A DNA stretch of 64,000 bases from Rebecca billardiae RCC1528 (taxonomy: Eukaryota > Haptophyta). Position numbers and translations under genes: made by a program. The stretch is taken from positions 2,356,001 to 2,420,000 of the forward strand of contig OZ251225.1 in NCBI GenBank assembly GCA_965240325.2. Direction: 5' to 3'. Shown here piece by piece: positions 21,533-31,924 of the stretch (position 1 is its first letter; each line of letters starts with the position of its first letter). Below the pieces are notes generated by a model that saw only the letters and a program-made list of their open reading frames with translations, made no database searches and had not been told where the DNA came from.

Positions 21533-24500
21533 TCAACCAATCTCCGAGCCAATATTCCAGAGATGCAAGTGCTTGGGATCGCGCGAGCCGGAGGCTGCCC
21601 ATGCCGACCGCAGCGCCTCCTGGGCATTCTCGCTCTCCGACATTGATGCATACATGCCGAAGGGGTTGCCTCTGCGGGCCGTGGAGCGGCGGAGGCAAGC
21701 AGCGCGGAGGCCGAAGGGGCGGCACCGGGCGCGGCGCGGCGCGGCCGGCAGCGTCGTCAGCGCACGCAACGGCGGCGGCGGCCCGCAGCTCGGCGCGGCG
21801 GTGCGGCGGCGCGACGCCCGCGGGTGTTCGACTGTGCGCACCCGAGGTTGAGCTCCTGCAGCGAGTCATGGGCCTTGAGCGCAACTCGGATGGCGTTCAG
21901 CGTGTTCTTCTTGTCTAGCATGTTAACGCTGCGAGGCGCGGCGTGCGGCGGCGTGCGGCAGCGTGACCAGGTGGCCACAGGTGCGGCGCGGCGGGGACAC
22001 ACGTGTCAGCAGATGCATGGCATATGCTGCAATTCCGCAGCGTGCCAGTGGCGGCGGCGGCGGCGCTTTGCGGCGCGGGCGGGGGCCCGCGGCGCGACGC
22101 CGGCGAGACCGCGCCTGTGCGCACCCGAGGTCGAGCGTCCTGAGCGCGGTGTTGGCTTTGAGCGCGTTGCCGATCGCGGCCCCGTCCGGCAGCCGGTTGA
22201 ATCTGGAGGCGCCCGTTGGCGAAGGCGGGCGGAGGGGACAGACGGGCGGCCGTGGCCGTGGCGCAGCGTGTCGCGGAGCTCGTGAGCGGATTGGGAGCCG
22301 CGCTGACTCGGTGCAACGCGTCACGCCGAGCCGCGCCACGCGCCGGGGCAATACCCCCGGCACGCGACGGCGGCGGCGGCGGCGGGCGCGGGCTCGGCGC
22401 GGCGGCGCGGCGGCGCGAGCGTTCGCCCGCGCGCACCCGAGGAAAAGATCCGTGAGGCAGTCGTTGGCTTTGAGCGCGCCGAAGATGGCGGCCCCGGCCG
22501 CTTTGCCCAGCCTGTTTGTGCTGCGCCCGTGCGGGCGCGCAGGGCAGGGGACAGCCGGGGGCAGCCGAGGCGGACGTTGGCGATGGCGCTTGGCGGCGCC
22601 TGGCGGCGGCGAGCGGCGCGGCGCGGCGCGGCGGCGCCTCGCTCGTATGCGCGTGCCGCGCGCACCACAAGTTGAGCGACTTCAGCGAGCGGTTGGTCTT
22701 GAGTGCGGCGCCGATCGCGGCACCGCCATCCTCTGCCAGACCGTTATTGCTGCGGCGCACGCGGCGGCGGGCGCGGGCGGCCGTGGGCGCGACGCGGCGC
22801 GGCGGCGCCCTGCTCGCGAGCGCTCGCCCGCGCGCACCGCAGGTCGAGGTACGTCAGCGAGGGGTGCGTCTTGAGCCCGGTGCCGATCGCGGCCCCGGCG
22901 TGCTCTTTGAGCGCGTTCTGGCTGCGCGCGCGCGGTGGCGGACGAGAGGGGCAGCGGAGGACCGGGGCGGTCGCACCGCGGCGCGCGCCAGCCGATTCCG
23001 CGCCGCGTCGCGCCGCGCCGCGATCGCGCCGCGAGCTGCCACGCGTGGCCGTGCGCCGCGTGCCCCCGCTCCCGCGCTCACCTGAGGTCGAGAGACGTGA
23101 GCGAGCGGTTTGTCTCGAGGGCGCAGCCAATGGAGACACCGGCAGCGTCTGTCAGACTGTCGAAGCTGCCCACGAGGCGGGCGGCGGCGAGAGGCAGCGC
23201 GGCGGCGCGCGTCAGTCGATCGTCCCTTTGGACTGCGCATCGCATCGCGTCGTCGCGCCATGCCGGGCCGCGGCCGCGGCGCCTCCGGCGGTAGCGCCGC
23301 CGCCCCGTGGCCTGCTGAGTGCGCTACTGAAGGCGGCGCGGCGCGCGGGGTGGCACGGTATGGCGGCGCGCTCACCGCCCCCCTTCGCACCTGAGATCGA
23401 GCGTCCTCAGGCGGCGGTGAGCCGCCAGACCGGGGCCGATCGCTTCTACGGTCGCGTCGCTGACCGTGGTTCCACAGTGTCTGCGAGGCGCGCGGCGCAG
23501 CGGAGGAGGGCGGTGGAGCCGGGCGGTCGTAGCCGCGGCGTGGCGCGTGCGGTGCAGCGCGCTGCGCGCGTCAGTTTGGGCGGCGCGTCACGTGCGCCGG
23601 GCCGCGGCGCGAAGCCGCCGCGGGCTGCAGCCCACGGGCTGCGCTTTGCGCGGACCGGCCCCGGCACGGACCGCCGCCACGCCGCGGCGCGCTCATGCGC
23701 ACCTGAGGTCAAGGCTCGTGAGCGAGCCATTGGCCGCAAGCCCTGCGCCGATTGCGGCCCACCCGCCGCTCGAGGGCCCGCGGTTGCTTCTGCACCGGTG
23801 CACAGCCGAGCGCGGTGTGCGGCGGTGGCGGGCGACGGGCACGAAGGGGGCAGCCGCGGGCGCGGCGCGGCGCGGCAGATGCGCGTCAGCTCTCAATGGG
23901 GGCGCGCGCCGCGCCGCCCGCAAAGCACAGGGGCGCTGCGCCCGCCACGGCGCGCGGTGCATGCGCGAGTGAGGCGCGGAGCCGCACGCGCGCACGCGCA
24001 AGGCGCGAACCGCAGGTCGAGCAAGGCGAGGCGGCAGCCGGTCGCGCCGAGCGCTGCGCCGAGCTTCTCGACCTCGCCGTCCCGGAAGTGCTCTGATGGC
24101 GCGTTGGCCGTCAGCTGGAGCAGCTGGCCGCTCCCCACCAGCGCACACGTGCCCGGCACCCAGCCGTTGCTGCGCACGTCGTACACGCTGAGGTCGCGCA
24201 GGCTGGCGGGCAGCGCCGCGAGCAGCCGCGCGAGGGAGTCGGCGGACGGCGTCTCGATGCTGCCGAGGGCGAGCTTGCGCAGCCGCGACGCCTTGAGCTC
24301 GACGAGCAGCGCGGCCAGCGCGGACTCCTGCGCGGCGCTCGCGTCAGCGGCGAGCAGTGCCTGCAACATGGTGACACCGAACCGGGCGCGCACCGTCGCG
24401 TCGAGGCTCTCGACGTCGGCGCCCACTGAGTCGGTGATGGCGCGCAGGTCTTCCTCACGCGCCGCCTGCGCGGCGCGCAGCGCGAAGCCGCTGGCGCTGT

Positions 24501-25721
24501 CGAGCACGCCCTTGGGGAAGAGGGCCTCTTCCCTCGTCTTCTTCTTGAAGCGCCCGTCGGAGCTGCGGCCGTCCACATTGTCGCGCGCGTCGGCCAGCCC
24601 GTCAACCAGCCCATGGCCGACCGAGCGCCAATAGTCTCCGTCCTTGAAGTTGACGTGGGTGGTGGTGTACACGTCGTGGAGGAACGCGGTGGTGCGCGAG
24701 ATGACGGTCTCGTACAGCTCCAGCGCGCACCACGCGCGCGAGAGCGCGACGGCGCCGCTGTCGAGCACGCTCACCGTTCCGTCTGCGAGGTGCAGCGCGC
24801 GCACAAACGGCGTGTCGGCCACGCCGCCCTTCAGCTCGAGGCCGAGCGCCGACTGGCGCAGCGCGTACGCGCAGATCCAGTACGCCGTGTCCTCGGACAG
24901 ACCCCGGTCCTCTCGGTGGCGCTTGAGGCTCACCAGCATGTCGTGTACAGGCTCGCCCCACCTGCCGCCACGGCCGCGCACGGCGGCGGGCCGCAGCGGC
25001 CGCGGCGCCGCGGTGAGGGCGCGAGAAGGGCCGGTGCGCGGTGCAGGCGCGGCGGTAGTGAACGCCGAGGTGCTAAGGCCGCGGCGGGCGCGCACCAGTG
25101 GCTGACGAACCACGCGGGCGGCTGCGGACCGTGCGCGAGCGACTCCACGACCGACCGACCCGTGCGCTGCGCAAGTGGGTTGATGTGGTGCTGCGCGAGG
25201 TCGTACAGCGTGATGGACCGACGCGCGAGCTGCTCGCGCGTGCGCTCGGGGTGCGTCGAGCACCAGCCCTCTGCCTCGCACAGCGTCACCGCCTCCTCGA
25301 AGAAGGCCTCGAGCTGGTTGAGCGTGATGCCGCGCAGCGCCGTTTCCTCGATTTCCACACCCGGCATCCGGTGGCCGATGTACTCCGGCTCGTAGGGCGC
25401 GCCCTTCTCACGCCACTCGCGGAAGGCGCTCGCGTATACATCAATGATCTTGCGCTGCTTCTCGCGCTCCAGCCCTGCGAGAGCGTCAGGCGGGTACTTG
25501 GTGAGGAACGTGCGCAATTGCTCGCGCGACTCATCCTCGCCGACGCACGCCGCGATCAGCTCCACAAACGGCGAGGACGGCGTGTCACCGCCGCCGGCCA
25601 CCGCGCGCGCCGCATTGTTGGGAGCGGAAGCCGCGCCCGCGCCGTCAGTGGTGCCCTGGATCTCGGGTTCGTCGGTGCGCGCGTCCACGGGCGCGACGGG
25701 AGTGCACAGGCCGCTTCCCAT
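21533..25721 (-). CDS. Myristoylated TIR-like (SHWWGE) / LRR receptor-type protein, paralogue 1
   Basis: Eleven exons on the minus strand: 25096-25721, 24011-24961, 23703-23789, 23391-23480, 23082-23165, 22838-22921, 22666-22749, 22437-22520, 22125-22202, 21842-21928 and 21533-21671. All are GT-AG and in frame, giving 797 aa. MGSGLCTP predicts N-myristoylation at Gly2 with a nearby Cys for palmitoylation. Residues about 110-205 contain ETALRGITLNQLEAFFEEA and ITLYDLAQHHINP. At 202-295 lies the WFVSHWWGEPV domain with YWICAYA, PFVRALH and RAWCALE (E about 290). This resembles a TIR fold with its SH box and catalytic WCxxE. The C-terminus has ribonuclease-inhibitor-type LRRs of about 28 residues, such as GGAAIGAALKTNRSLKSLNL. 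All introns are phase 2, and most LRR exons are 84 nt and hold exactly one repeat. No NB-ARC or NACHT domain is seen. Its paralogue begins at 60402. Confidence 0.82.
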
Positions 25722-25779
25722 GGTTGCTTCGAAGTAGTGGAAAGCAGCCGCCGATCGCAGGAGATTGTAACGCAAAGTA

Positions 25780-25827
25780 CAGTTTACTAAGAATAAGAGA
25801 CGCACTACAGCTCAGGCAGGCGAGATT
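25780..25827 (+). repeat. Dispersed repeat A
   Basis: Begins AGTTTACTAAGAATAAGAGA and ends CTCAGGCAGGCGAGATT. It has one insertion (CACTACAG) relative to the usual CACACAG. Confidence 0.9.
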
Positions 25828-25852
25828 GAAGATTATGGCGGGCCGATACTTA

Positions 25853-25899
25853 CAGTTTACTAAGAATAAGAGACGCACACAGCTCAGGCAGGCGAGATT
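25853..25899 (+). repeat. Dispersed repeat A
   Basis: Consensus-like copy, AGTTTACTAAGAATAAGAGA through CTCAGGCAGGCGAGATT, 73 bp from the previous copy in the same orientation. Confidence 0.9.
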
Positions 25900-26155
25900 G
25901 ACAGTAACGCAAATTGGGCAAACGGTCGTCCCTCCCCGGAATTGTGCAAGCATGGAGTCGAGTCCGCCCGGCACGCGCGAGCGCGCTCTGGTGGGTCCGA
26001 CGCTTCGTACGGATACCTCCTCGCTCAGCTGGTACACCGCCGAGCGCGACTGCTCCGGCGCCGCTGCCGTGTGCCTCCGCCTCGTGCCGCGTGCTGGGGC
26101 GCCGTGGAAAGCGGTTTGATCGGTGGCACGTGCGTGAGCTTGACAACGCCGCGTC

Positions 26156-26481
26156 GTGTTACTTGAGTTGACGATGAAGAGCGCGTCGCCGTTCCCAGCT
26201 GCAAATGCCTCCCATTTGGTGAACAAGAGCCCGCTCGAATTGGCTGCGATGCGATCCCACCACTTGATAGCCACCGTCACTTTATTGCCCGCAAACCGAC
26301 CACACAATGCACGAGTCGCCTGCGTCCGCGCGGTGCGCGCGATCCAGTAGCTAGCTCTGGCGACGTCACTCGTCCTCGACATCGCCCGCGCCCCCTCCCG
26401 AGCCCACGACGCTGGGACTTCACCTCCACGGCGATCCACTTCTCCAGCACAAGCGCACCACCACGGCGGATTGCAGTGCAT
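26156..26481 (-). CDS. Possible exon of an unidentified gene
   Basis: A minus-strand open frame contains NKVTVAIKWWDRIAANSSG and LLFTKWEAFAAGNGDALFIV, which looks more protein-like than its surroundings. A CATATATG element lies just upstream at 26479-26486. I see no clear splice partners and recognise no family. It may be a real exon or a gene relic. Confidence 0.22.
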
Positions 26482-26826
26482 ATATGTGGGGTTTTTGGTA
26501 CAATAACTGATTGTCTAAGCGGACGACAAGAACGCCGGGCGCCAGCGCCGCTCATCAGCCACATCGCCCTCTACCAGACCATCGCCTCAAAGGGCTGCTC
26601 CCGGACAAACAGTCTGTCCGGGTTTGTCGCCCCGGAGATCTGTTTCCGGCGCCCCCTGGCTGCTTCGCCAGGCGCGGGCGGGCGAGATGGCTGCAGCCGG
26701 GCTCGTGGCCCTGCGTCGCCGGCGGCGGCGGCTCGCACGCGGGTGGCGCGTCGCGTGCACCGACCAACATCTTTCGGCAACCCGCCCACCCAGGGCCCGT
26801 TGGTCTGGTGCTCGGGAATTAATGTA

Positions 26827-26829
26827 TAC

Positions 26830-26866
<37 letters not shown>
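26827..26866. repeat. Compound (TA)n(TG)n microsatellite
   Basis: A TA run passes directly into about 13 TG units. Non-coding. Confidence 0.95.
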
Positions 26867-26871
<5 letters not shown>

Positions 26872-27823
26872 GACTCTGTGTGCGAATCAAGCCTCGACGG
26901 GCGTCGGCCAACCCGTCGGCCACAGGATGCCCACTTTTGCCCGTTCATCGGCCAGTGGCCGACTACGACGAATAAATGAATAAATGAATACATCATATAT
27001 ATATATATTCATTCACCCCTTTTTCTTTTTCGGCAAAAGATTATTCACCACTCGGGCAGAACGTATGCGGTACCCCAACGAGGTCGGCTTGACTCTCGTC
27101 TCTGGGCATGATCTCGTCGCAGAAGCTGCTTGCAGCCGACTACTGTGCTGCGGCAGCCACCGCTCGTCCGCTCGCCGCGAGGCTGCCGCAGTCGCCGCGT
27201 CGGCAGACGTGGTCTGCGTGAGACGATGCCGCAGCGCTGCTGGCAGTGCAAGCGCGAGCCGCGTGGCAGAAGTAGGGGTCACGTGGGCGCAGGCGTGGGC
27301 GCGGTCGCGGGCGCGGGTGCGGCCGCTGACTCGCCCTCGGAGTCTCGCCGGGCTCGCCGCCTGCTGCACCTCGCGTCCTTCACTCGCCGGGCCGGCGCGC
27401 AGAATCGGCAAATACATCGCAATATAGACATAGTCGCCTGTAACTGATATAGTATATATCAGATTAACACACACAGGCACACACACACACCTGCCAAGCT
27501 CGGTCGAGACCGCCACTGGGGCTCAACAAGTCCACCAGTTGGGTCGGCCGAGCCCCGGGGCCGCCCTCTCCAACTACGACTACCGTGCAGAGTCGGACAG
27601 TGCTGCAGCCCGCGCGGCGTGCTCACGCGGCCATCACGCGCCGGCGCCGTGGCCGTGCCGTCCGGCGCGGCCTACGAGTACGGCGGTCCGGCCGCCGGAC
27701 GGCCATCGGCCAATACCCATCGGCCAGAGATGGATGGTCGACCGCTAACCATCGGCCATGGCCGCCTAGCGGCCAATATCATCGGTCATGGCCGGCCATA
27801 TAGGCCTTGATTCGCACATAGGG

Positions 27824-27958
<135 letters not shown>

Positions 27959-28076
27959 CCACTCCGCCATGCCCTGCTCGCTCGAAGCGTCGAGCACGAC
28001 CGAGAGCTGGATGGTCGTGGCGTGAACTGCGTCTTGGGACAGTCTACGAGGATCATGATTGCGGGACACGATCATG

Positions 28077-29471
28077 TTACATAGGTCGGGATTTTACCAA
28101 CGAACGACGGGCACGGGCAGTGCGGAGGCGCATCAGCTGCCCGTCGGGTCGAGAGGGCGCCCGTGAGTCCCGTTTATAAGTTAGAGCGGGCGCGTCCAAG
28201 TAGTGGTTGATGAATCCCGTTTTGGCGCGGCGTGTGCCGCGTGTTGAGCGAGAGCGTGCGGCACGTGGCGCGACGCGCGTGCGCGAGGGCGTGCGCATAT
28301 CTCAAACAGTGAACCGCCGCCGCGGAGCTGACGCGGCAGCACGTGAGCTGCTGGACGAGGATGTGATGCCGGACGAGCGACGACGCGGCTGCGGTGTGGC
28401 GCTGCAGGGCGGAGGCGCTGACAGCAGCAACCTCACCGAGCAGAGGGGACTACCAAAGGCGTACACCTCCTGTGTGCCGAGCTCACAAGAGTGGTCGGAG
28501 GAGAGTGTAGCGTGCGGTGTCGTGGGCCCCCTGCTCAGCTCGGCGCCTTGTGTCGGGACGCCCCCGTACCTTGGGCCGAGCCGCAATGATCGAAACAAGA
28601 ATCGCCGAGCAAGTCCTGCAGGCGGTGCCCGGTGCCGACCGCCGGATATAATATTGGCTGCCAAAATAAAGGGGTCCGAGTGGTCCCCTCCACGATGACC
28701 GAGACTCGCCCCCGGGCGACGACTTGGACGACGAGGAGGCGTCGCCGCAGCGGGCAAAGCGCACCCTGGACGACGCCGCAGCGCCAGCCGCCGCCAGCCA
28801 GCCAGCTGACTCGAGCAGCAAGCGCGTACGCGACCGCCCGGGGAGCACGGGGCAGGTACGACCAGCTGCTACCCGCGGCTGAGACTGCCAGCTGACATCC
28901 GGACCTGCACTTTCGCCCTTGCTCGGGGCACAGCAGGTCCATGCGAGCCGCGCAGCGCAGGTGGATCGCGCTTCAGCAGCTCAAGGCCGCGCTCAAGCTT
29001 TACGATCGCGGTGCAGGCTATGCTCTGCCACCAGCGCCGACTTCGTGTCGACGATCGGGCACTGCCGCCGACGAATCAGGAGACCCGCGTCGTCCTACCT
29101 GTGTCGTTAAATCATAGAATGGGTCCGACCATCAGGACTGCGCGCATTGGGCGGCGGGCGCCCCGGCCCGGGACGGCTGGTTGATGATGCCAAGCGAGCC
29201 GGATCTAAGGATACCATCTTGATGGTGTCGCTCTTAGACACTCAGTTATATTGTGCCAATAACGCAACGACGTGGTATGCAACCGGCAAGCGTCAGGCTC
29301 AGAGTGCAGCAGACACATGGAATGCGTCGATTCCATATTGCATGTCATGATGTTACCACTACCAGCTGCTCACTGAGGCAGCGGCACGCTCGATCGGCCC
29401 GAGAGCGCTGGCTGCCGCTCGCGCTTTGTTTCCGAGGAACATTGCGTGCATATATATATGTATGCGTATCA
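28077..29471. other. Spacer with repeat B long copy 2
   Basis: The stretch 28207-28698 is open on the plus strand without a recognised domain. 28697-29121 is a repeat B copy. A TA run lies at 29452-29459. Otherwise nothing was seen. Confidence 0.5.
28697..29121 (+). repeat. Dispersed repeat B, long copy 2
   Basis: Best preserved copy. The first part reads like an exon (DLDDEEASPQRAKRTLDDAA) ending at a GGGGCAG|GTACG donor-like site. The second, after GCACAG, reads MRAAQRRWIALQQLKAALKL and runs to a stop after TCGTTAAATCATAG. It may be a relic of a spliced gene or of a retroelement's coding end. Confidence 0.65.
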
Positions 29472-30875
29472 TCATGAGCGAGTAGCAATAGCAACGACCG
29501 TAGCGATGGCCGGCGCCGCGCCCTGCACTGCCGGGCTGATGATGGTATCGTCACTGATGCCGCTGATGCGCGCATCGACGGCGGCGCACACAAATGCGTC
29601 TGAGAGGATGTTCACCGTCGTGCGCATGCGGTCGGTCAGCCAGTCCGTCGCGAGTATGTACGCGTAGGCCGTGGTGATTGGCACTCCGACGCCTTCGAGG
29701 CACAGCGCGAAGATGATCGGGCCAGATGACGGGATGGGCGCCGCACCCACAGAGAGAAGGCACACGATGAGACCCATCGTGAGCATGTCCGCCCAAGACA
29801 TGTGCTCCAGGTGGCCGTTGGTGTTCGCCACGAAGAGCACGGCGATGGTCATGCCCTGGGCCGTGCCGTCCATGTTGATCGTGGCCCCGAGCGGCAGCAC
29901 AAAGTTCGCCGTCTCGCTGCGCACGCCCTGAGCGATGCACGACCGAATTGTGGTGGGCAGCGTGGCCGCGCTCGAGGCTGTGCCAAAGGAGACCGCAGCC
30001 GCGCTTGCCAGCCCGCGCAGGTATGTGAACGGCGCGCGCGCGGGGGCGGCGACTCGCAGCAGCGCAGGGAGCACCACCAGCACGTGCAGCGCGTGCGCGA
30101 TGCACAGCGTCAGCACGTAGAGCGCGAGGCTACCAAGCACCTCGCCGAGCGCGCGCGTGCGCACCACAGAGCCCGCGACCAGCGAGCACACGCCCAGCGG
30201 CGCGCCCAGCACGAGCCAGCCGAGCAACGCGAGCAGCACGTCCGAAGTCCCGTGCGCGAGGCGGAGCAGCGTCGCGATGGGCTCGTCCGACGTTCTCGGC
30301 GCGAGCAGAATCGCCAGACCGATCGCCACGCCCGACGATACGATCGAGAGCAGCTCGCCGTTCACGAGCGCTCGCAGCGCATTGTCGGGCACGAGCGAGC
30401 GCCCAAGGTTGAGCAGCGTGTCCAGCAAGCTGAGGGATGGCGCGGGTGGCTCGCCCGCCCCGTCGGCGACGTAGGGCTCGCTCATCAGCTCCTGCAGCTT
30501 CCCCGGCCGGACCAGTGCGAATGCCACCATCGCTTCCAACAGAGCGCAGACAGTCGTGACCGCGTAGCTCCCCAGCGCGATGGCTGGCGCCGACGAGGTG
30601 ATTTTCAGGCTCGAGTTGACGCAGCAGATCATCGATACGAAAATGAGCGGGCCGACGGTGGACCTCAGCGAGCGAATGAAGAGCTCCCCCGCGTACGATA
30701 GGAGCACAGCGACCATCTCCGCATCGCAAGACGTCTGCGTGCTGCACGAGCTGCGCGCAGCGAGGCCAATTGCGACGCCCACGACTGAGCTTGCCACTGT
30801 CAACGCCGTGAAGTGCCTCTCAAGGACTGCGCGCACACCCGACCCATCGCGCACGTCGCACCCAGGCTCCGGCAT
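29472..30875 (-). CDS. SLC1-family acidic amino-acid transporter
   Basis: Intronless, 467 aa from ATG 30875 (MPEPGC). The frame extends a little upstream. It is a sodium-coupled dicarboxylate/amino-acid symporter of the glutamate transporter fold, in a cell membrane. Visible signatures in order are the HP1 serine-rich loop SFGTASSAATLPTTI, the TM7 sodium and substrate motif GATINMDGTA, the HP2 element SVGAAPIPSSG, and TM8 DWLTDRMRTTVNILSD. In TM8 the spacing D-x3-D-x2-R-T-x2-N-x3-D matches archaeal GltPh. The Arg that binds the side-chain carboxylate is retained, so glutamate or aspartate is likelier than a neutral substrate. Eight hydrophobic segments are visible. Length fits the family (about 420-570 aa). 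Confidence 0.92.
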   Translation of the reverse strand: MPEPGCDVRDGSGVRAVLERHFTALTVASSVVGVAIGLAARSSCSTQTSCDAEMVAVLLSYAGELFIRSLRSTVGPLIFVSMICCVNSSLKITSSAPAIALGSYAVTTVCALLEAMVAFALVRPGKLQELMSEPYVADGAGEPPAPSLSLLDTLLNLGRSLVPDNALRALVNGELLSIVSSGVAIGLAILLAPRTSDEPIATLLRLAHGTSDVLLALLGWLVLGAPLGVCSLVAGSVVRTRALGEVLGSLALYVLTLCIAHALHVLVVLPALLRVAAPARAPFTYLRGLASAAAVSFGTASSAATLPTTIRSCIAQGVRSETANFVLPLGATINMDGTAQGMTIAVLFVANTNGHLEHMSWADMLTMGLIVCLLSVGAAPIPSSGPIIFALCLEGVGVPITTAYAYILATDWLTDRMRTTVNILSDAFVCAAVDARISGISDDTIISPAVQGAAPAIATVVAIATRS

Positions 30876-31034
30876 CTGGTGGAGTTGTCTACTCCTCGGC
30901 GGCGTCCGCCTGCGCCATCGTGAACTAGCTCGATACAGGGGCGTTCCCCGCATTGGTCATACGCCAAATTGAACCACCTTCCTATTGAAACGAGCTTCCT
31001 CCATTCGAAGCGGGTACATTTGAATACGGAAAAA

Positions 31035-31063
31035 GGCAAAGCCCCCGCAGCGGGGGCTTTGCC
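31035..31063. other. Perfect 14-bp palindrome (hairpin or cruciform)
   Basis: GGCAAAGCCCCCGC, one A, then its exact reverse complement. It lies 160 bp upstream of the SLC1 start. It resembles a bacterial terminator in shape, but the eukaryotic context makes that reading unsafe. Confidence 0.9.
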
Positions 31064-31154
31064 GCTTTGCTTTTCAGGAGCGTGTGGCAGGATCCCGGGA
31101 ACGCCCTCGAGTAGTAAGTAAAAGTAGTAGTGGCTTAGCTATTACTATTAGTAC

Positions 31155-31157
<3 letters not shown>

Positions 31158-31205
<48 letters not shown>

Positions 31206-31211
31206 TATACA
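31158..31211. repeat. (AT)n microsatellite
   Basis: About 50 bp of alternating AT interrupted once by AC. Confidence 0.97.
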
Positions 31212-31815
31212 GCTGTTCACTCGGGCCGCTGAGTGACAACGCGCCACCTAAAAGCCCCCCCCTGGATAGGTGGGCAGCAAGCCTCGGGTGGCGGCAACCG
31301 AGCGGCAAGCGAGAGGGGCCGCTCGCTTCTCCCCAGCCCCCGCTCGGCTGCGAAGGCGGCGGCCGCGGGTGGCGCTGCTTGCACTTACTTGCAGCCCGGC
31401 CGCAGTCCGGTCGCCGTCTGGTCAGCGTGCAGTAGCAGCGGCGTTATTTTTCGCCGGGCATGTGGGCCTGCCCTCCCTTCATCCGTTCCAGTTCTTTCTT
31501 CCCGATGGGGCTCGATCAGTCGATGCGGCGTCGCTCACAGTCACAGCGCAGGCAGGTGTAGTTCACTGCTAGTGGCGCCGGCGGCTGCACTCTTGAGGTG
31601 GCTCACCGCTGCAATAATAATACAAATCCAGGTGCAGACCTAGCACCCTCCCGCCGTGCCGGTGTCATCGGAGCGCGCTCTCGAGCGCGCGCCTCCGAGC
31701 GCGGAGCGGCCTTCTTTATTTTAATATGTATTCTTTAGAGCTGCAATGAGATGCCAATCATAGATAGCCGCCTCGATGAGGTGCGGCAACGCGCCACTCG
31801 CCTTGACCTGTTGTG

Positions 31816-31924
31816 CCGGTCTGTCTTGTGGCGGTACCTAAGTCTTTGACATTGTGCAGTGTTGGATGGCGTCATGGCGTCGATCACGCCTGAACCAAGA
31901 CGTGTGCGTCACGTTAAATCTTAA
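31816..31924 (+). repeat. Dispersed repeat D, copy 2
   Basis: Matches 20068-20153 and the reverse of 37009-37090. Shared blocks are GCCGGTCTGT.TTGTGGCGG, GTGCAGTGTTGGATGGCGTC, ATCACGCCTGAACCAAGACG and CACGTTAAATC. Confidence 0.8.

Larger units (their letters stand above)
25722..26155. other. Upstream region with tandem repeat A copies
   Basis: Immediately upstream of the TIR-like/LRR gene are two direct copies of repeat A (25780-25827 and 25853-25899). Minus-strand open frames run through 25850-26480 without a recognised domain. Confidence 0.5.

Noticed and set aside
22703-24634. Plus-strand frame of 643 codons
   Set aside because: It is antisense to the TIR-like/LRR gene and runs through its introns. 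The minus-strand exons have conserved repeats and coherent splice phases.
31035-31063. Rho-independent terminator
   Set aside because: The hairpin is perfect, but the surroundings are eukaryotic and it lies 5' of the nearest gene. It is kept only as a palindrome.
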